A stretch of DNA of 64,000 nt from Apibacter sp. B3706 (GTDB lineage: Bacteria; Bacteroidota; Bacteroidia; Flavobacteriales; Weeksellaceae): the NCBI RefSeq assembly GCF_011082725.1, contig NZ_CP049715.1:744001-808000 (forward strand), written 5' to 3'. A program made the position numbers and the translations under genes. Under the pieces are notes generated by a model. That model was not told the DNA's origin. It saw only the letters and a list, made by a program, of their open reading frames with translations, and searched no databases. Below, piece after piece: positions 56,812 to 64,000 of this stretch (positions within the stretch are counted from its first letter, which is position 1; each line of letters opens with the position of its first letter).

Positions 56812-57546
56812 ATGAAAAAAGTATTTTTATTTTTAAGTATACTTGCTGCAAGTATGAGCTATTCTCAAAATCATCATTGGGGATATGAAGGAGAATCTTC
56901 TCCGGAACATTGGGGAGAATTGGAAGAAGGAAAACAATGCGGTATAGGTAAATTTCAATCACCAATTAACATTTCAAAATCTAACTATAAAAAAGATTTA
57001 TCGCCTATACAATTTAATTACGGATCCGGAGAAATCGAGGATATCGAAGACAATGGGCATTCTCTTCAATTTGATTTTAAATCAGGAAGCACCATTACGT
57101 ACAACAAAAAAGTTTATACCTTAGTTCAATTCCATGCTCATGAAGAATCTGAACATACCATTGATAGAGTGAGATACCCTTTGGAATTACATTTTGTTCA
57201 TAAAGCAGAAGATGGTTCAGTATTGGTAATTGGTGTTATGGTAAAAGAGGGAAATTTAAATTCTTATTTTGAAAAACTCGAAATTTTTAAAACATTAAAA
57301 GGGTTAGGAAAAATTAATACAGTTATAAAATTTAACCCTGAAAATTTATATCCAAAAGATAAATCCTATTACACATATTTAGGATCTTTGACTACCCCTC
57401 CTTGTGCAGAAAATGTAACTTGGATCGTATTTAAAAATCCAATAACTATGAGCGAAGAAGAAATTGATGAAATAAAATATCATTTACCAAAATCAAATAA
57501 CAGACCTCTTCAACCTTTAAACGGTAGAAAAATATTTAATAATTAA
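56812..57546 (+). CDS. Periplasmic alpha-type carbonic anhydrase
   Basis: The enzyme interconverts CO2 and bicarbonate. A signal peptide (about 1-18, cleavage near MSYSQ) exports it. The zinc ligands are His108 and His110 in QFHAHEESEH and His127 in LELHFVH; Cys43 and the cysteine in TTPPCAENV can form the usual disulfide. QSPINIS is the conserved N-terminal block. Length (244) is normal for bacterial alpha enzymes. The gene is monocistronic with its own promoter and terminator. Confidence 0.95.
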   Translation: MKKVFLFLSILAASMSYSQNHHWGYEGESSPEHWGELEEGKQCGIGKFQSPINISKSNYKKDLSPIQFNYGSGEIEDIEDNGHSLQFDFKSGSTITYNKKVYTLVQFHAHEESEHTIDRVRYPLELHFVHKAEDGSVLVIGVMVKEGNLNSYFEKLEIFKTLKGLGKINTVIKFNPENLYPKDKSYYTYLGSLTTPPCAENVTWIVFKNPITMSEEEIDEIKYHLPKSNNRPLQPLNGRKIFNN

Positions 57547-57565
57547 AAAAATATAGTCATATCTT

Positions 57566-57605
57566 AAATTCCCTGATTATACTTTTAATAATCAGGGAAT
57601 TTTAA
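57566..57605 (+). terminator. Terminator after the carbonic anhydrase gene
   Basis: A perfect 14-bp stem (57566-57579 with 57589-57602) with a 9-nt loop; the T-run is short. Confidence 0.82.
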
Positions 57606-57665
57606 TAAAATCATAAAAATTATTTAATACTAATTATATTAATTTCAGTAAATAAATTAAATACG

Positions 57666-57673
57666 TAATTTTG
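57666..57673 (+). promoter_or_regulatory. Promoter -7 box for mtaB
   Basis: TAATTTTG followed by C matches TAnnTTTG and ends 4 bp before the ATG, so transcription should begin at or next to the start codon. Confidence 0.65.
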
Positions 57674-57677
57674 CACT

Positions 57678-59012
57678 ATGCTAAACGAAATCAGGAAATC
57701 CGTAGCTTTTCATACCATAGGATGTAAATTAAATTTTGCTGAAACTTCTACAATTGCTCGACAATTAATAGAGGAAGGATTTGTAAAGGTATCTTTTGAA
57801 GAAACAGCAGATGTTTATATTATTAACACATGTTCGGTAACCGATAATGCCGATAAAGAGTGTAAAACTATCGTTAAAAGAGCGTTACATTTAAATCCTG
57901 ATGCTCTGATTTGTATTATTGGATGTTATGCTCAATTAAAACCGCATGAAATCAGTAAGATTGACGGGGTAGATTTAGTTTTGGGTGCAAAAGAAAAGTT
58001 TAATATCCACAAGTATATTATGGATCTTAAAAAAGATTCTGAAGTAAAAGTTCATTCTTGTGAGGTTGATCAAGCTGATTTTTTTGTAGGTTCCTATTCA
58101 ATTGGAGACAGAACACGTGCTTTTTTAAAAGTACAGGATGGTTGTGATTATAAATGTACGTATTGTACTATTCCTTTAGCAAGAGGAATTTCACGTTCTG
58201 CAGAGCTTGAAACCATTATTAAACAAGCCGAAGAAATTTCTGAAAAAGGAATTAAAGAAGTTGTACTTACAGGCGTGAATATTGGCGATTATGGAAAAGG
58301 AGAGTTTGGAAATAAAAAACATCAACATACTTTTTTAGAATTAATACAGAATTTAGATAGGGTAGAAGCCATAGAACGCATACGAATATCTTCAATTGAA
58401 CCAAATTTGCTTAAGGATGAGATTATTGATTATGTTGCTGATTCGAAAATTTTCGTTCCTCATTTCCATATTCCTTTACAATCCGGCTGCGATGATTTAT
58501 TGAAGAAAATGAAGAGAAGATATCTGACTCATTTATACGACGAGAGAATCCATAAGATACATTCTGTAATCAAAGATGCTTGCATAGGAGTTGATGTAAT
58601 TGTAGGTTTTCCAGGAGAAACAGAAGAAAAATTCTTAGAAACGTATAATTTTTTACAAAATCTGCCGATTAGTTATTTACATGTTTTCACTTATTCGGAG
58701 AGGGATAATACAGAAGCTGTTCATATGGAAGACAGGGTACCTTATTCTGAGCGCAAAAAAAGGAATAAAATGTTAAAAATCCTGTCTGAAAAAAAACGCC
58801 ATGCATTTTATGAATCTCAATTAGGCAAAGTTAAAACGGTCCTTTGGGAGCATGAGAACAAAAATGGGATGATGTTCGGATATACTGAAAATTACGTACG
58901 CGTTAGCCAGCCTTATAATCCTAAACTTATTAACCAATTAGAAGAAGTTTACCTGGAAAAGCTTGATTCTTTTGGAAATGTGCTGGTAAGATCTACCATT
59001 GCAGCTTACTAA
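57678..59012 (+). CDS. mtaB: tRNA t6A37 methylthiotransferase
   Basis: MtaB is a radical SAM enzyme that adds a methylthio group to t6A at position 37 of ANN-decoding tRNAs. The 444 residues carry the three N-terminal cluster cysteines (HTIGCKLN, NTCSVTD, IIGCYAQ), the radical SAM motif CDYKCTYC, and a C-terminal TRAM-like region. The start matches the family (the block AFHTIGCKLNFAETST begins at residue 10). Confidence 0.95.
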   Translation: MLNEIRKSVAFHTIGCKLNFAETSTIARQLIEEGFVKVSFEETADVYIINTCSVTDNADKECKTIVKRALHLNPDALICIIGCYAQLKPHEISKIDGVDLVLGAKEKFNIHKYIMDLKKDSEVKVHSCEVDQADFFVGSYSIGDRTRAFLKVQDGCDYKCTYCTIPLARGISRSAELETIIKQAEEISEKGIKEVVLTGVNIGDYGKGEFGNKKHQHTFLELIQNLDRVEAIERIRISSIEPNLLKDEIIDYVADSKIFVPHFHIPLQSGCDDLLKKMKRRYLTHLYDERIHKIHSVIKDACIGVDVIVGFPGETEEKFLETYNFLQNLPISYLHVFTYSERDNTEAVHMEDRVPYSERKKRNKMLKILSEKKRHAFYESQLGKVKTVLWEHENKNGMMFGYTENYVRVSQPYNPKLINQLEEVYLEKLDSFGNVLVRSTIAAY

Positions 59013-59049
59013 GCTAAGAAATTTAATCTAAGTATTAAAATTGTACACA

Positions 59050-59064
59050 TAAACCGTTGGTTTA
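59050..59064. terminator. Weak hairpin between converging mtaB and serB
   Basis: A 6-bp stem (59050-59055 with 59059-59064) with a 3-nt loop; no strong T-run on either side. Confidence 0.3.
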
Positions 59065-59091
59065 CGTTTAATTTAACTTTACAATCAAATG

Positions 59092-60324
59092 TTAAGAAAT
59101 AGAAGTCATTTCTATATCTTCGGAAGAATCTTTATATCCTAAGAAATATAAAATTCCATCTAATCCAATGGTAGATAACGAATGATTCGCATTTTGTTTG
59201 ACCGTTGGCTTCGCATGAAATGCAATTCCGAGTCCGGCTATGGATAACATAGGTAAATCATTTGCTCCATCTCCAACCGCAACAGTTTGTTGTATATCTA
59301 TATTTTCAAAAGTTGAAATTAATTTTAAATATTCGGCTTTCTTTTTGCCATCCACAATATCTCCAATGTAATTACCTGTTAACTTTCCATCAATAATTTC
59401 CAATTTATTGGCAAATACATAATCAAATCCGAATTTTTCTTTGAGATAGTCTCCGAAATAGGTAAATCCTCCGGATATAATTGCTGTTTTAAATCCACTT
59501 TTCTTAAGAACTCCCATTAATCGTTCAAGCCCTTCAGTAATAGGTAAATTTTCTGCTATCTCTCTTAAAACATTTTCATTCAAGCCTTTTAATAACTTTA
59601 TTCTTCTTTTAAAACTTTCGGAAAAATCTATTTCTCCGTTCATGGCAGACTCAGTGATGGCTCTAACTTCATTTCCAACTCCGGCTTTTTCTGCAAGTTC
59701 ATCGATAACTTCAGTTTGAATTAAGGTTGAATCCATATCAAAGCAGATCAAGCGTCTCATTCTTCGGTACCTGTTTTCTTCCTGTAAGGCAATATCAATA
59801 TTTAAATCAGATGATAAGGATAAGAATTTATTTTGTATTTCTTTTAGGTTAGATAGATTACCTCTTACAGCAAATTCAAAGCAAGTTCGATCAATATTTC
59901 GATCTAAAGGTATGCGTTGAGTTAAACGTATAATCCGTTCGATATTAAGTTTAAAATCCAATAAAACTTTAGAAACTTCAGAAATTTGGTTAGCACTGAT
60001 TTCTTTACCTAAAATATTTATTATATATCTGTTTTTACCCTGAACTTTAACCCAATTGCTGTATTCTTCTTTGGTTAAGGCTGAAAATCTAACATTAATT
60101 TCTAATGAATTGGCTTTAAATAAAATTTCTTTTAAAATGTTTCCGGAACTTCCGTTTTCAGACATGAAAATAATAGCTAAGGATAAAGAATGATGTATAT
60201 TGGCTTGTCCAATGTCAAGTATTTTAGCATTATATTTTCCTAAGATATGAGTGATTGCTGTTGTTATCCCCGGTTTATCAACTCCTGATATGCTGACTAA
60301 AATTATTTCTGATGAATTTTTCAT
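59092..60324 (-). CDS. serB: Phosphoserine phosphatase with N-terminal ACT region
   Basis: SerB removes phosphate from phosphoserine, the last step of serine synthesis. The C-terminal HAD domain (about 190-395) has CFDMDSTLI with nucleophile Asp196 and general acid Asp198, AIISGGFTYF as motif II, and VAVGDGANDLPML as motif III. The first 180 residues look like two ACT-type regulatory domains (ISGVDKPGITTAITHILG), which may sense amino acids. folP lies 32 bp upstream on the same strand. Serine made here would feed CysE. Confidence 0.94.
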   Translation of the reverse strand: MKNSSEIILVSISGVDKPGITTAITHILGKYNAKILDIGQANIHHSLSLAIIFMSENGSSGNILKEILFKANSLEINVRFSALTKEEYSNWVKVQGKNRYIINILGKEISANQISEVSKVLLDFKLNIERIIRLTQRIPLDRNIDRTCFEFAVRGNLSNLKEIQNKFLSLSSDLNIDIALQEENRYRRMRRLICFDMDSTLIQTEVIDELAEKAGVGNEVRAITESAMNGEIDFSESFKRRIKLLKGLNENVLREIAENLPITEGLERLMGVLKKSGFKTAIISGGFTYFGDYLKEKFGFDYVFANKLEIIDGKLTGNYIGDIVDGKKKAEYLKLISTFENIDIQQTVAVGDGANDLPMLSIAGLGIAFHAKPTVKQNANHSLSTIGLDGILYFLGYKDSSEDIEMTSIS

Positions 60325-60356
60325 GTGAAAATTAATTTTTTTAAATCATTTAATTA

Positions 60357-61178
60357 TTAATTTAACATTTTCCACAGTTTAATCATTTGTTTTGCTTCTT
60401 TCACATCATGAACACGTAAAATATGAGCACCTTTTTGTAAGGCGTACAAATTTAATGCGGAAGTACCTATCAATGCATCTTCAGCAGAAGTTTCTAAACA
60501 TTTATAAATCATACTCTTTCTGGAAATTCCTATATATAAGGGAAGATTAAATATTTTGAATTTATCCATATTTTTCAGCAAATCGTAATTTTGTTGTAAA
60601 GTCTTACTGAATCCAAATCCCGGATCTAATAAAATATCATTGACACCAAATTCTCGTAATTCACTAATTTTTTTAGAAAAGTAATAATTAATATCGGTGA
60701 TTAGATTTTCATAATTTGTATAATTTCCCATAGTTTGTGGAGTTCCTCTCATATGCATTAAAACATAAGGAACGTTGAGTTTTCCCATAGTTTCAAACAT
60801 TTTATTATCTAAAGTGCCTCCCGAAATATCATTAATCATTCCCACACCTTCATTGACACTTTCAATGGCAACTTTAGACCAAAAGGTATCGATCGATAAT
60901 TTTACCCGAGGAAATTCTTTTTTAATAGCTTTAATTACAGGAATTACTATGCTTAGTTCTGTTTCATCAGATAAAAATTCGGAATCCGGACGAGTGGATT
61001 GTCCGCCAATATCAATGAAATCAGCGCCTTCATCTATTAATTTTTCTGTTTGTTTTAAAGCTTTATCAATAGTGGAATACCTACCACCATCAAAGAAAGA
61101 ATCCGGAGTAACATTTAGTATTCCAGCTACTTTAGGCTCATTACAATCGACCAAATCACCATTAATATTAATTATCAT
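60357..61178 (-). CDS. folP: Dihydropteroate synthase
   Basis: FolP joins p-aminobenzoate to the pterin pyrophosphate in folate synthesis and is the sulfonamide target. The 273 residues show AGILNVTPDSFFDGGRYS, DIGGQSTRPDS, the NDISGG segment, LMHMRGTP and DILLDPGFGFSKT, all in the expected order of the TIM barrel. serB follows it on the same strand. The acyltransferase gene lies divergently. Confidence 0.96.
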   Translation of the reverse strand: MIININGDLVDCNEPKVAGILNVTPDSFFDGGRYSTIDKALKQTEKLIDEGADFIDIGGQSTRPDSEFLSDETELSIVIPVIKAIKKEFPRVKLSIDTFWSKVAIESVNEGVGMINDISGGTLDNKMFETMGKLNVPYVLMHMRGTPQTMGNYTNYENLITDINYYFSKKISELREFGVNDILLDPGFGFSKTLQQNYDLLKNMDKFKIFNLPLYIGISRKSMIYKCLETSAEDALIGTSALNLYALQKGAHILRVHDVKEAKQMIKLWKMLN

Positions 61179-61622
61179 ATATCTTATTTGAATCTGTAAA
61201 TTTAAAAAAATAAATAAAGTTTAAAGTAAATATAGTTACACAGTTTAATAGCTTTCGTTTTTTATATTAATGAAGTTTAGTTGAAAATTATATTTTCACA
61301 AATGTTTCAAAATTGTTTAAAATATAAATGCTACTGAATAAACTTTCTACAATTTTTATAGTATTATATCTCTAAATTTACATAATAGCATATTTTTTAC
61401 TAAATAATAAATTTTATTGATGTAAAATAATTTTTAAATTTATTAAATTAGTATAACAAATTATATTGTAACAATTTTTTGAAATGATAGACAAATAGGT
61501 TTTTATATTTAATCTTAAAATAAAGAGATAAAATGAATAAATTTTTTATCTGTTATGTAACTAATATTATAGTCAACTAGTAAACAAGTATTAATATAAA
61601 GATATAGTAATTAAAATTAATT
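61179..61622. other. AT-rich intergenic region between folP and the acyltransferase
   Basis: No supported gene. A weak A-T hairpin (61526-61533 with 61544-61551) overlaps a 15-codon frame that I do not call. Confidence 0.4.
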
Positions 61623-61630
61623 TATTTTTG
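61623..61630 (+). promoter_or_regulatory. Promoter -7 box for the acyltransferase-DUF1599-DoxX genes
   Basis: TATTTTTG followed by CG matches TAnnTTTG, 21 bp before the acyltransferase start. Confidence 0.6.
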
Positions 61631-61651
61631 CGCTCTTAAAATTAGGATTAA

Positions 61652-62689
61652 ATGAAAGAATCTGTGAATACAAATAAAATCATATGGATTGATAATCTTA
61701 GGGCTGTTTCAGCTATAGGAATTATTTTAATACATGTGTCCGCCATAATGAGTCATCATTATGGAAGTATTCCAAATAAAAGTTGGTGGATATCAAACTT
61801 TTATATTAATATAGCTCGGTTTGGTGTACCGGTTTTTGTTATGATGACCGGTATGTTATCTTTAGGAAAACAATACACTTTTAAACATTTTACCAAAAAA
61901 TTATGGAGAATATTAATACCTTTTGTGTTTTGGAGCTTAATATATATTTTCTTTAAAATACTAGATATTCATTATAAAGATCATGTAGATCTGGGATATA
62001 GATTTGTTATAGACTATACGTATCTAGAATTGGTTTCGGGAGCGAGCTACCATATGTGGTATATTTACATGATTATAAGAATTTATCTATTATATCCCAT
62101 AATTAATCAATGGATTTTAGATAGTAATCCAAGACAACAATTATATTTTATAGTCGTTTGTTTTATAATATTTTTAATTTTCTACACTTTTTTTAGTACG
62201 GTTTATTTAGTAAACTATATAAAACTATATTCTGAATTTCTGGGATATTTAGTATTGGGATATTATTTAGTAAGAAGAAAATATGAATATAGTGTTAAAT
62301 ATTACGTATATGTATGTTTTATTATTTATTTATTATCCCTTTTTGGAATTTGCTTTGATACTTATATCACATCTAAAATGAACAATTTTTATATAGAGCA
62401 ATATAAGCCCTGGGATTTATTTCAAGCTCTTTCCGTTTTTTTACTTTTCTTTTTAGTTCCGGTATTCAATAAAAAAAGTAAAATATTATCTTTTATAAGT
62501 GAATACAGTTACGGAATATATTTAATACATGTATTAGTCATGAGATTAATTGAACATTTTGGTTTAAACGCATATTCTTTTAATCCTTTATTTTCTATTC
62601 CAATTACTACTTTTTGTACTTTACTTATATCAATTATCATATTATATACTTTAGATAAGATACCTTTAGGAAAATATATAGTTAAATAG
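61652..62689 (+). CDS. Acyltransferase_3-family membrane O-acyltransferase
   Basis: The 345-residue protein has about ten membrane helices. The N-terminal WIDNLRAVSAIGIILIHVSA carries the conserved Arg and His of the acyltransferase-3 family, and FGVPVFVMMTGMLSL is its second block. Such enzymes move acetyl or other acyl groups onto cell-surface sugars. The substrate is unknown. It lies between folP and DUF1599, which are direct neighbours in many Bacteroidota, and may be a later insertion at this spot. Confidence 0.9.
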   Translation: MKESVNTNKIIWIDNLRAVSAIGIILIHVSAIMSHHYGSIPNKSWWISNFYINIARFGVPVFVMMTGMLSLGKQYTFKHFTKKLWRILIPFVFWSLIYIFFKILDIHYKDHVDLGYRFVIDYTYLELVSGASYHMWYIYMIIRIYLLYPIINQWILDSNPRQQLYFIVVCFIIFLIFYTFFSTVYLVNYIKLYSEFLGYLVLGYYLVRRKYEYSVKYYVYVCFIIYLLSLFGICFDTYITSKMNNFYIEQYKPWDLFQALSVFLLFFLVPVFNKKSKILSFISEYSYGIYLIHVLVMRLIEHFGLNAYSFNPLFSIPITTFCTLLISIIILYTLDKIPLGKYIVK

Positions 62690-62714
62690 TACATTTGTAG
62701 GTATTAATGGAATA

Positions 62715-63257
62715 ATGGAAAAAACATCAGAACAATTTGATTCAGTAATTTCAGTTTGTAAGGAATTATTTATAAAAAAAATGATTGATTATGGATCGGC
62801 TTGGAGAATATTACGATTGCCTTCCTTAACAGATCAGATATATATCAAAGCCAATCGAATTAGAACTATTCAGGAAAAAGGAAATCAAAAAATTTCAGAA
62901 GGAATCGACGAAGAATTTTTAGCGATAGTTAATTATTCTATTATGGCATTGATTCAATTGGAAAAAGGAATTGCAGAAAATCCTGATTTAAATTTAGAAG
63001 AGGCTGTACAGCTTTACGATGAAAAGGTTAGCCGGGCTAAAAACTTAATGATGCGTAAGAACCATGACTATGGAGAAGCTTGGAGGGATCTGAGAATAAG
63101 TTCTATTACAGATTTAATTTTGCAAAAATTATTGCGTATAAAACAAATTGAAAACAATGAAGGCAAAACATTAGTTTCCGAAGGTTTAGACGCCAATTAT
63201 TTTGATATTCTAAATTATTCTGTATTTGCTTTAATTCTTCATCAGGAAATTAATTAA
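62715..63257 (+). CDS. DUF1599 protein with internal duplication
   Basis: The 180-residue protein consists of two similar halves (about 8-84 and 100-178). Paired motifs are KKMIDYGSAWRILRLPSLTD and RKNHDYGEAWRDLRISSITD, then NRIRTIQ with LRIKQIE, SEGIDEEFLAIVNYSIMAL with SEGLDANYFDILNYSVFAL. This is the DUF1599 plan, listed in some resources as a nucleotide-modification-associated domain; function is not proven. It starts 25 bp after the acyltransferase and ends 10 bp before the DoxX gene. Confidence 0.9.
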   Translation: MEKTSEQFDSVISVCKELFIKKMIDYGSAWRILRLPSLTDQIYIKANRIRTIQEKGNQKISEGIDEEFLAIVNYSIMALIQLEKGIAENPDLNLEEAVQLYDEKVSRAKNLMMRKNHDYGEAWRDLRISSITDLILQKLLRIKQIENNEGKTLVSEGLDANYFDILNYSVFALILHQEIN

Positions 63258-63267
63258 TTGTTGTTAC

Positions 63268-64000
63268 ATGAAATTTTTAACTCAATTTTTTAGAATACTT
63301 GTTGGAGTAGTTTTCATAATTTCCGGTTATGTTAAAACTATTGATCCCATTGGATTTTCATATAAATTGGAAGAATATTTTGGAGAAAGTGTGTTTAATC
63401 TGCCGAGCTTACATCATTTAGCACTTCCGTTGTCTATTTTTTTTGTGGTTTTTGAAGTCATGTTGGGTGTATTTCTTTTATTGGGAATTTGGAAAAAATT
63501 TACACTTTCTTCTTTGTTATTATTAATAATTTTCTTTTCATTTTTAACTTTTTATTCTGCATATTTCCACAAAGTAACTGATTGTGGTTGCTTTGGAGAT
63601 GCGCTTAAATTAACGCCGTGGACTTCATTTGGAAAAGATATTGTCCTTTTGGTAATGATTTTAATCTTAGTTTTCGGTTCAAAATACATCCGTTCTGTAT
63701 TTTCTGTAAAAATTAATTGGTTAATCATAAGTGTTTCTTTTGCTATCTGCTTATGGACTGTTTATCAAGGGATTGCCCATTTACCCATCATTGATTTTAG
63801 ACCTTATGCTGTGGGAAAAAATCTTAAAGTAGGTATGAATGACGGTGAACCGGAGCAAAATATAATTATATACACACTCAAGAATACATCCAATAATGAG
63901 ATTAAAAAAATGAACTCCGAGGAATATATCAGTTCCGGAATTTGGAAAGACACCTTAACGTGGAAGATCAACGATACTTCGGTTAAAATTTTAAAAGAGG
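63268..64000 (+). CDS. BT_3928-like DoxX family membrane protein, 3'-truncated
   Basis: An open frame runs from the ATG at 63268 to the right edge (244 codons visible). It has four membrane helices in the first 150 residues (about 9-27, 50-70, 75-97 and 118-136), then a fifth near 152-170, a DoxX-like pattern, and TDCGCFGDAL between helices three and four, a cysteine pair typical of this MauE/DoxX group. A soluble domain begins about residue 190. The family usually follows DUF1599 in Bacteroidota and may take part in envelope redox reactions (inference). Confidence 0.85.
   Translation, partial: MKFLTQFFRILVGVVFIISGYVKTIDPIGFSYKLEEYFGESVFNLPSLHHLALPLSIFFVVFEVMLGVFLLLGIWKKFTLSSLLLLIIFFSFLTFYSAYFHKVTDCGCFGDALKLTPWTSFGKDIVLLVMILILVFGSKYIRSVFSVKINWLIISVSFAICLWTVYQGIAHLPIIDFRPYAVGKNLKVGMNDGEPEQNIIIYTLKNTSNNEIKKMNSEEYISSGIWKDTLTWKINDTSVKILKE

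Noticed and set aside
1-64000. tRNA, rRNA, CRISPR, insertion sequence, prophage or defence island
   Set aside because: Reading both strands I found no tRNA T-loop signature with a matching acceptor stem, no spaced direct repeats, no transposase or integrase motifs, and no cluster of defence genes.

Overview
The window looks like an ordinary chromosomal stretch of an AT-rich Flavobacteriia member (Bacteroidota); a host-associated Weeksellaceae such as an Apibacter-like organism would fit, but that is inference. The supporting signs are many TAnnTTTG promoter -7 boxes, the lack of clear Shine-Dalgarno sites, a SusC/FhuA-type TonB-dependent receptor with a carboxypeptidase-regulatory-like N-terminus, a TonB-ExbB-ExbD-ExbD cluster, PASTA protein/rluD/ddl/coaD synteny, the three-gene succinate dehydrogenase, a MtaB-type methylthiotransferase, and flavobacterial families such as DUF4199, DUF2807, DUF1599 and a BT_3928-like DoxX protein. 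I see no tRNA, rRNA, CRISPR array, phage, insertion sequence or recognisable defence system.

Layout. 1-9.3 kb: tail of a LysM/periplasmic-binding-fold protein, fabD, a MacB-like ABC exporter (ATPase and two permeases, no adaptor), valS and a secreted beta-propeller-like protein. 9.3-10.3 kb: a gene-poor stretch with a 45-residue protein gene and a possible small RNA with a strong terminator. 10.3-16.6 kb: hemN, kdsA, rluD and the PASTA gene on the minus strand, then ddl-coaD. 16.8-23.5 kb: exbB-exbD-exbD-tonB and sdhCAB. 23.7-32.5 kb: a GNAT-like protein, a membrane zinc protease, aroB, rpsF-rpsR-rplI, a Nif3 protein, a cysteine-less relative of the zinc-ribbon coiled-coil family, and cysE-cysM. 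32.5-43.2 kb, minus strand: an envelope/sugar operon (DUF4199, GT2, DUF2807 lipoprotein, phosphohexomutase), a three-gene operon (TonB-dependent receptor, secreted rhodanese-thioredoxin, C45 Ntn-hydrolase) and a cyclophilin-FKBP isomerase. 43.7-64 kb: pheS, poxB, aroC, a thioredoxin-like gene, ychF, rplS with a leader stem, an XRE regulator divergent from an M14 peptidase, trxB-recR-GT2, an MFS transporter, an alpha carbonic anhydrase, mtaB, serB, folP, an acyltransferase, DUF1599 and a truncated DoxX gene.

How parts fit. ExbB/ExbD/TonB would energise the outer-membrane receptor at 38.6-41.3 kb. The receptor's two downstream exported enzymes suggest uptake plus periplasmic processing of an amide-containing ligand (inference). 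cysE and cysM make cysteine; serB could supply the serine. aroB and aroC are two steps of one pathway placed apart. PoxB and succinate dehydrogenase both feed electrons to quinone.

The signals most worth a second look are: four copies of a TTTACA-NN-TGTAAA-like operator shared by the XRE regulator and M14 peptidase promoters; a possible 280-nt RNA at 9.8-10.1 kb; a stem at the 5' end of the rplS transcript; an inverted repeat at the start of the receptor operon; and an isomerase gene whose best promoter leaves it without a normal start codon.
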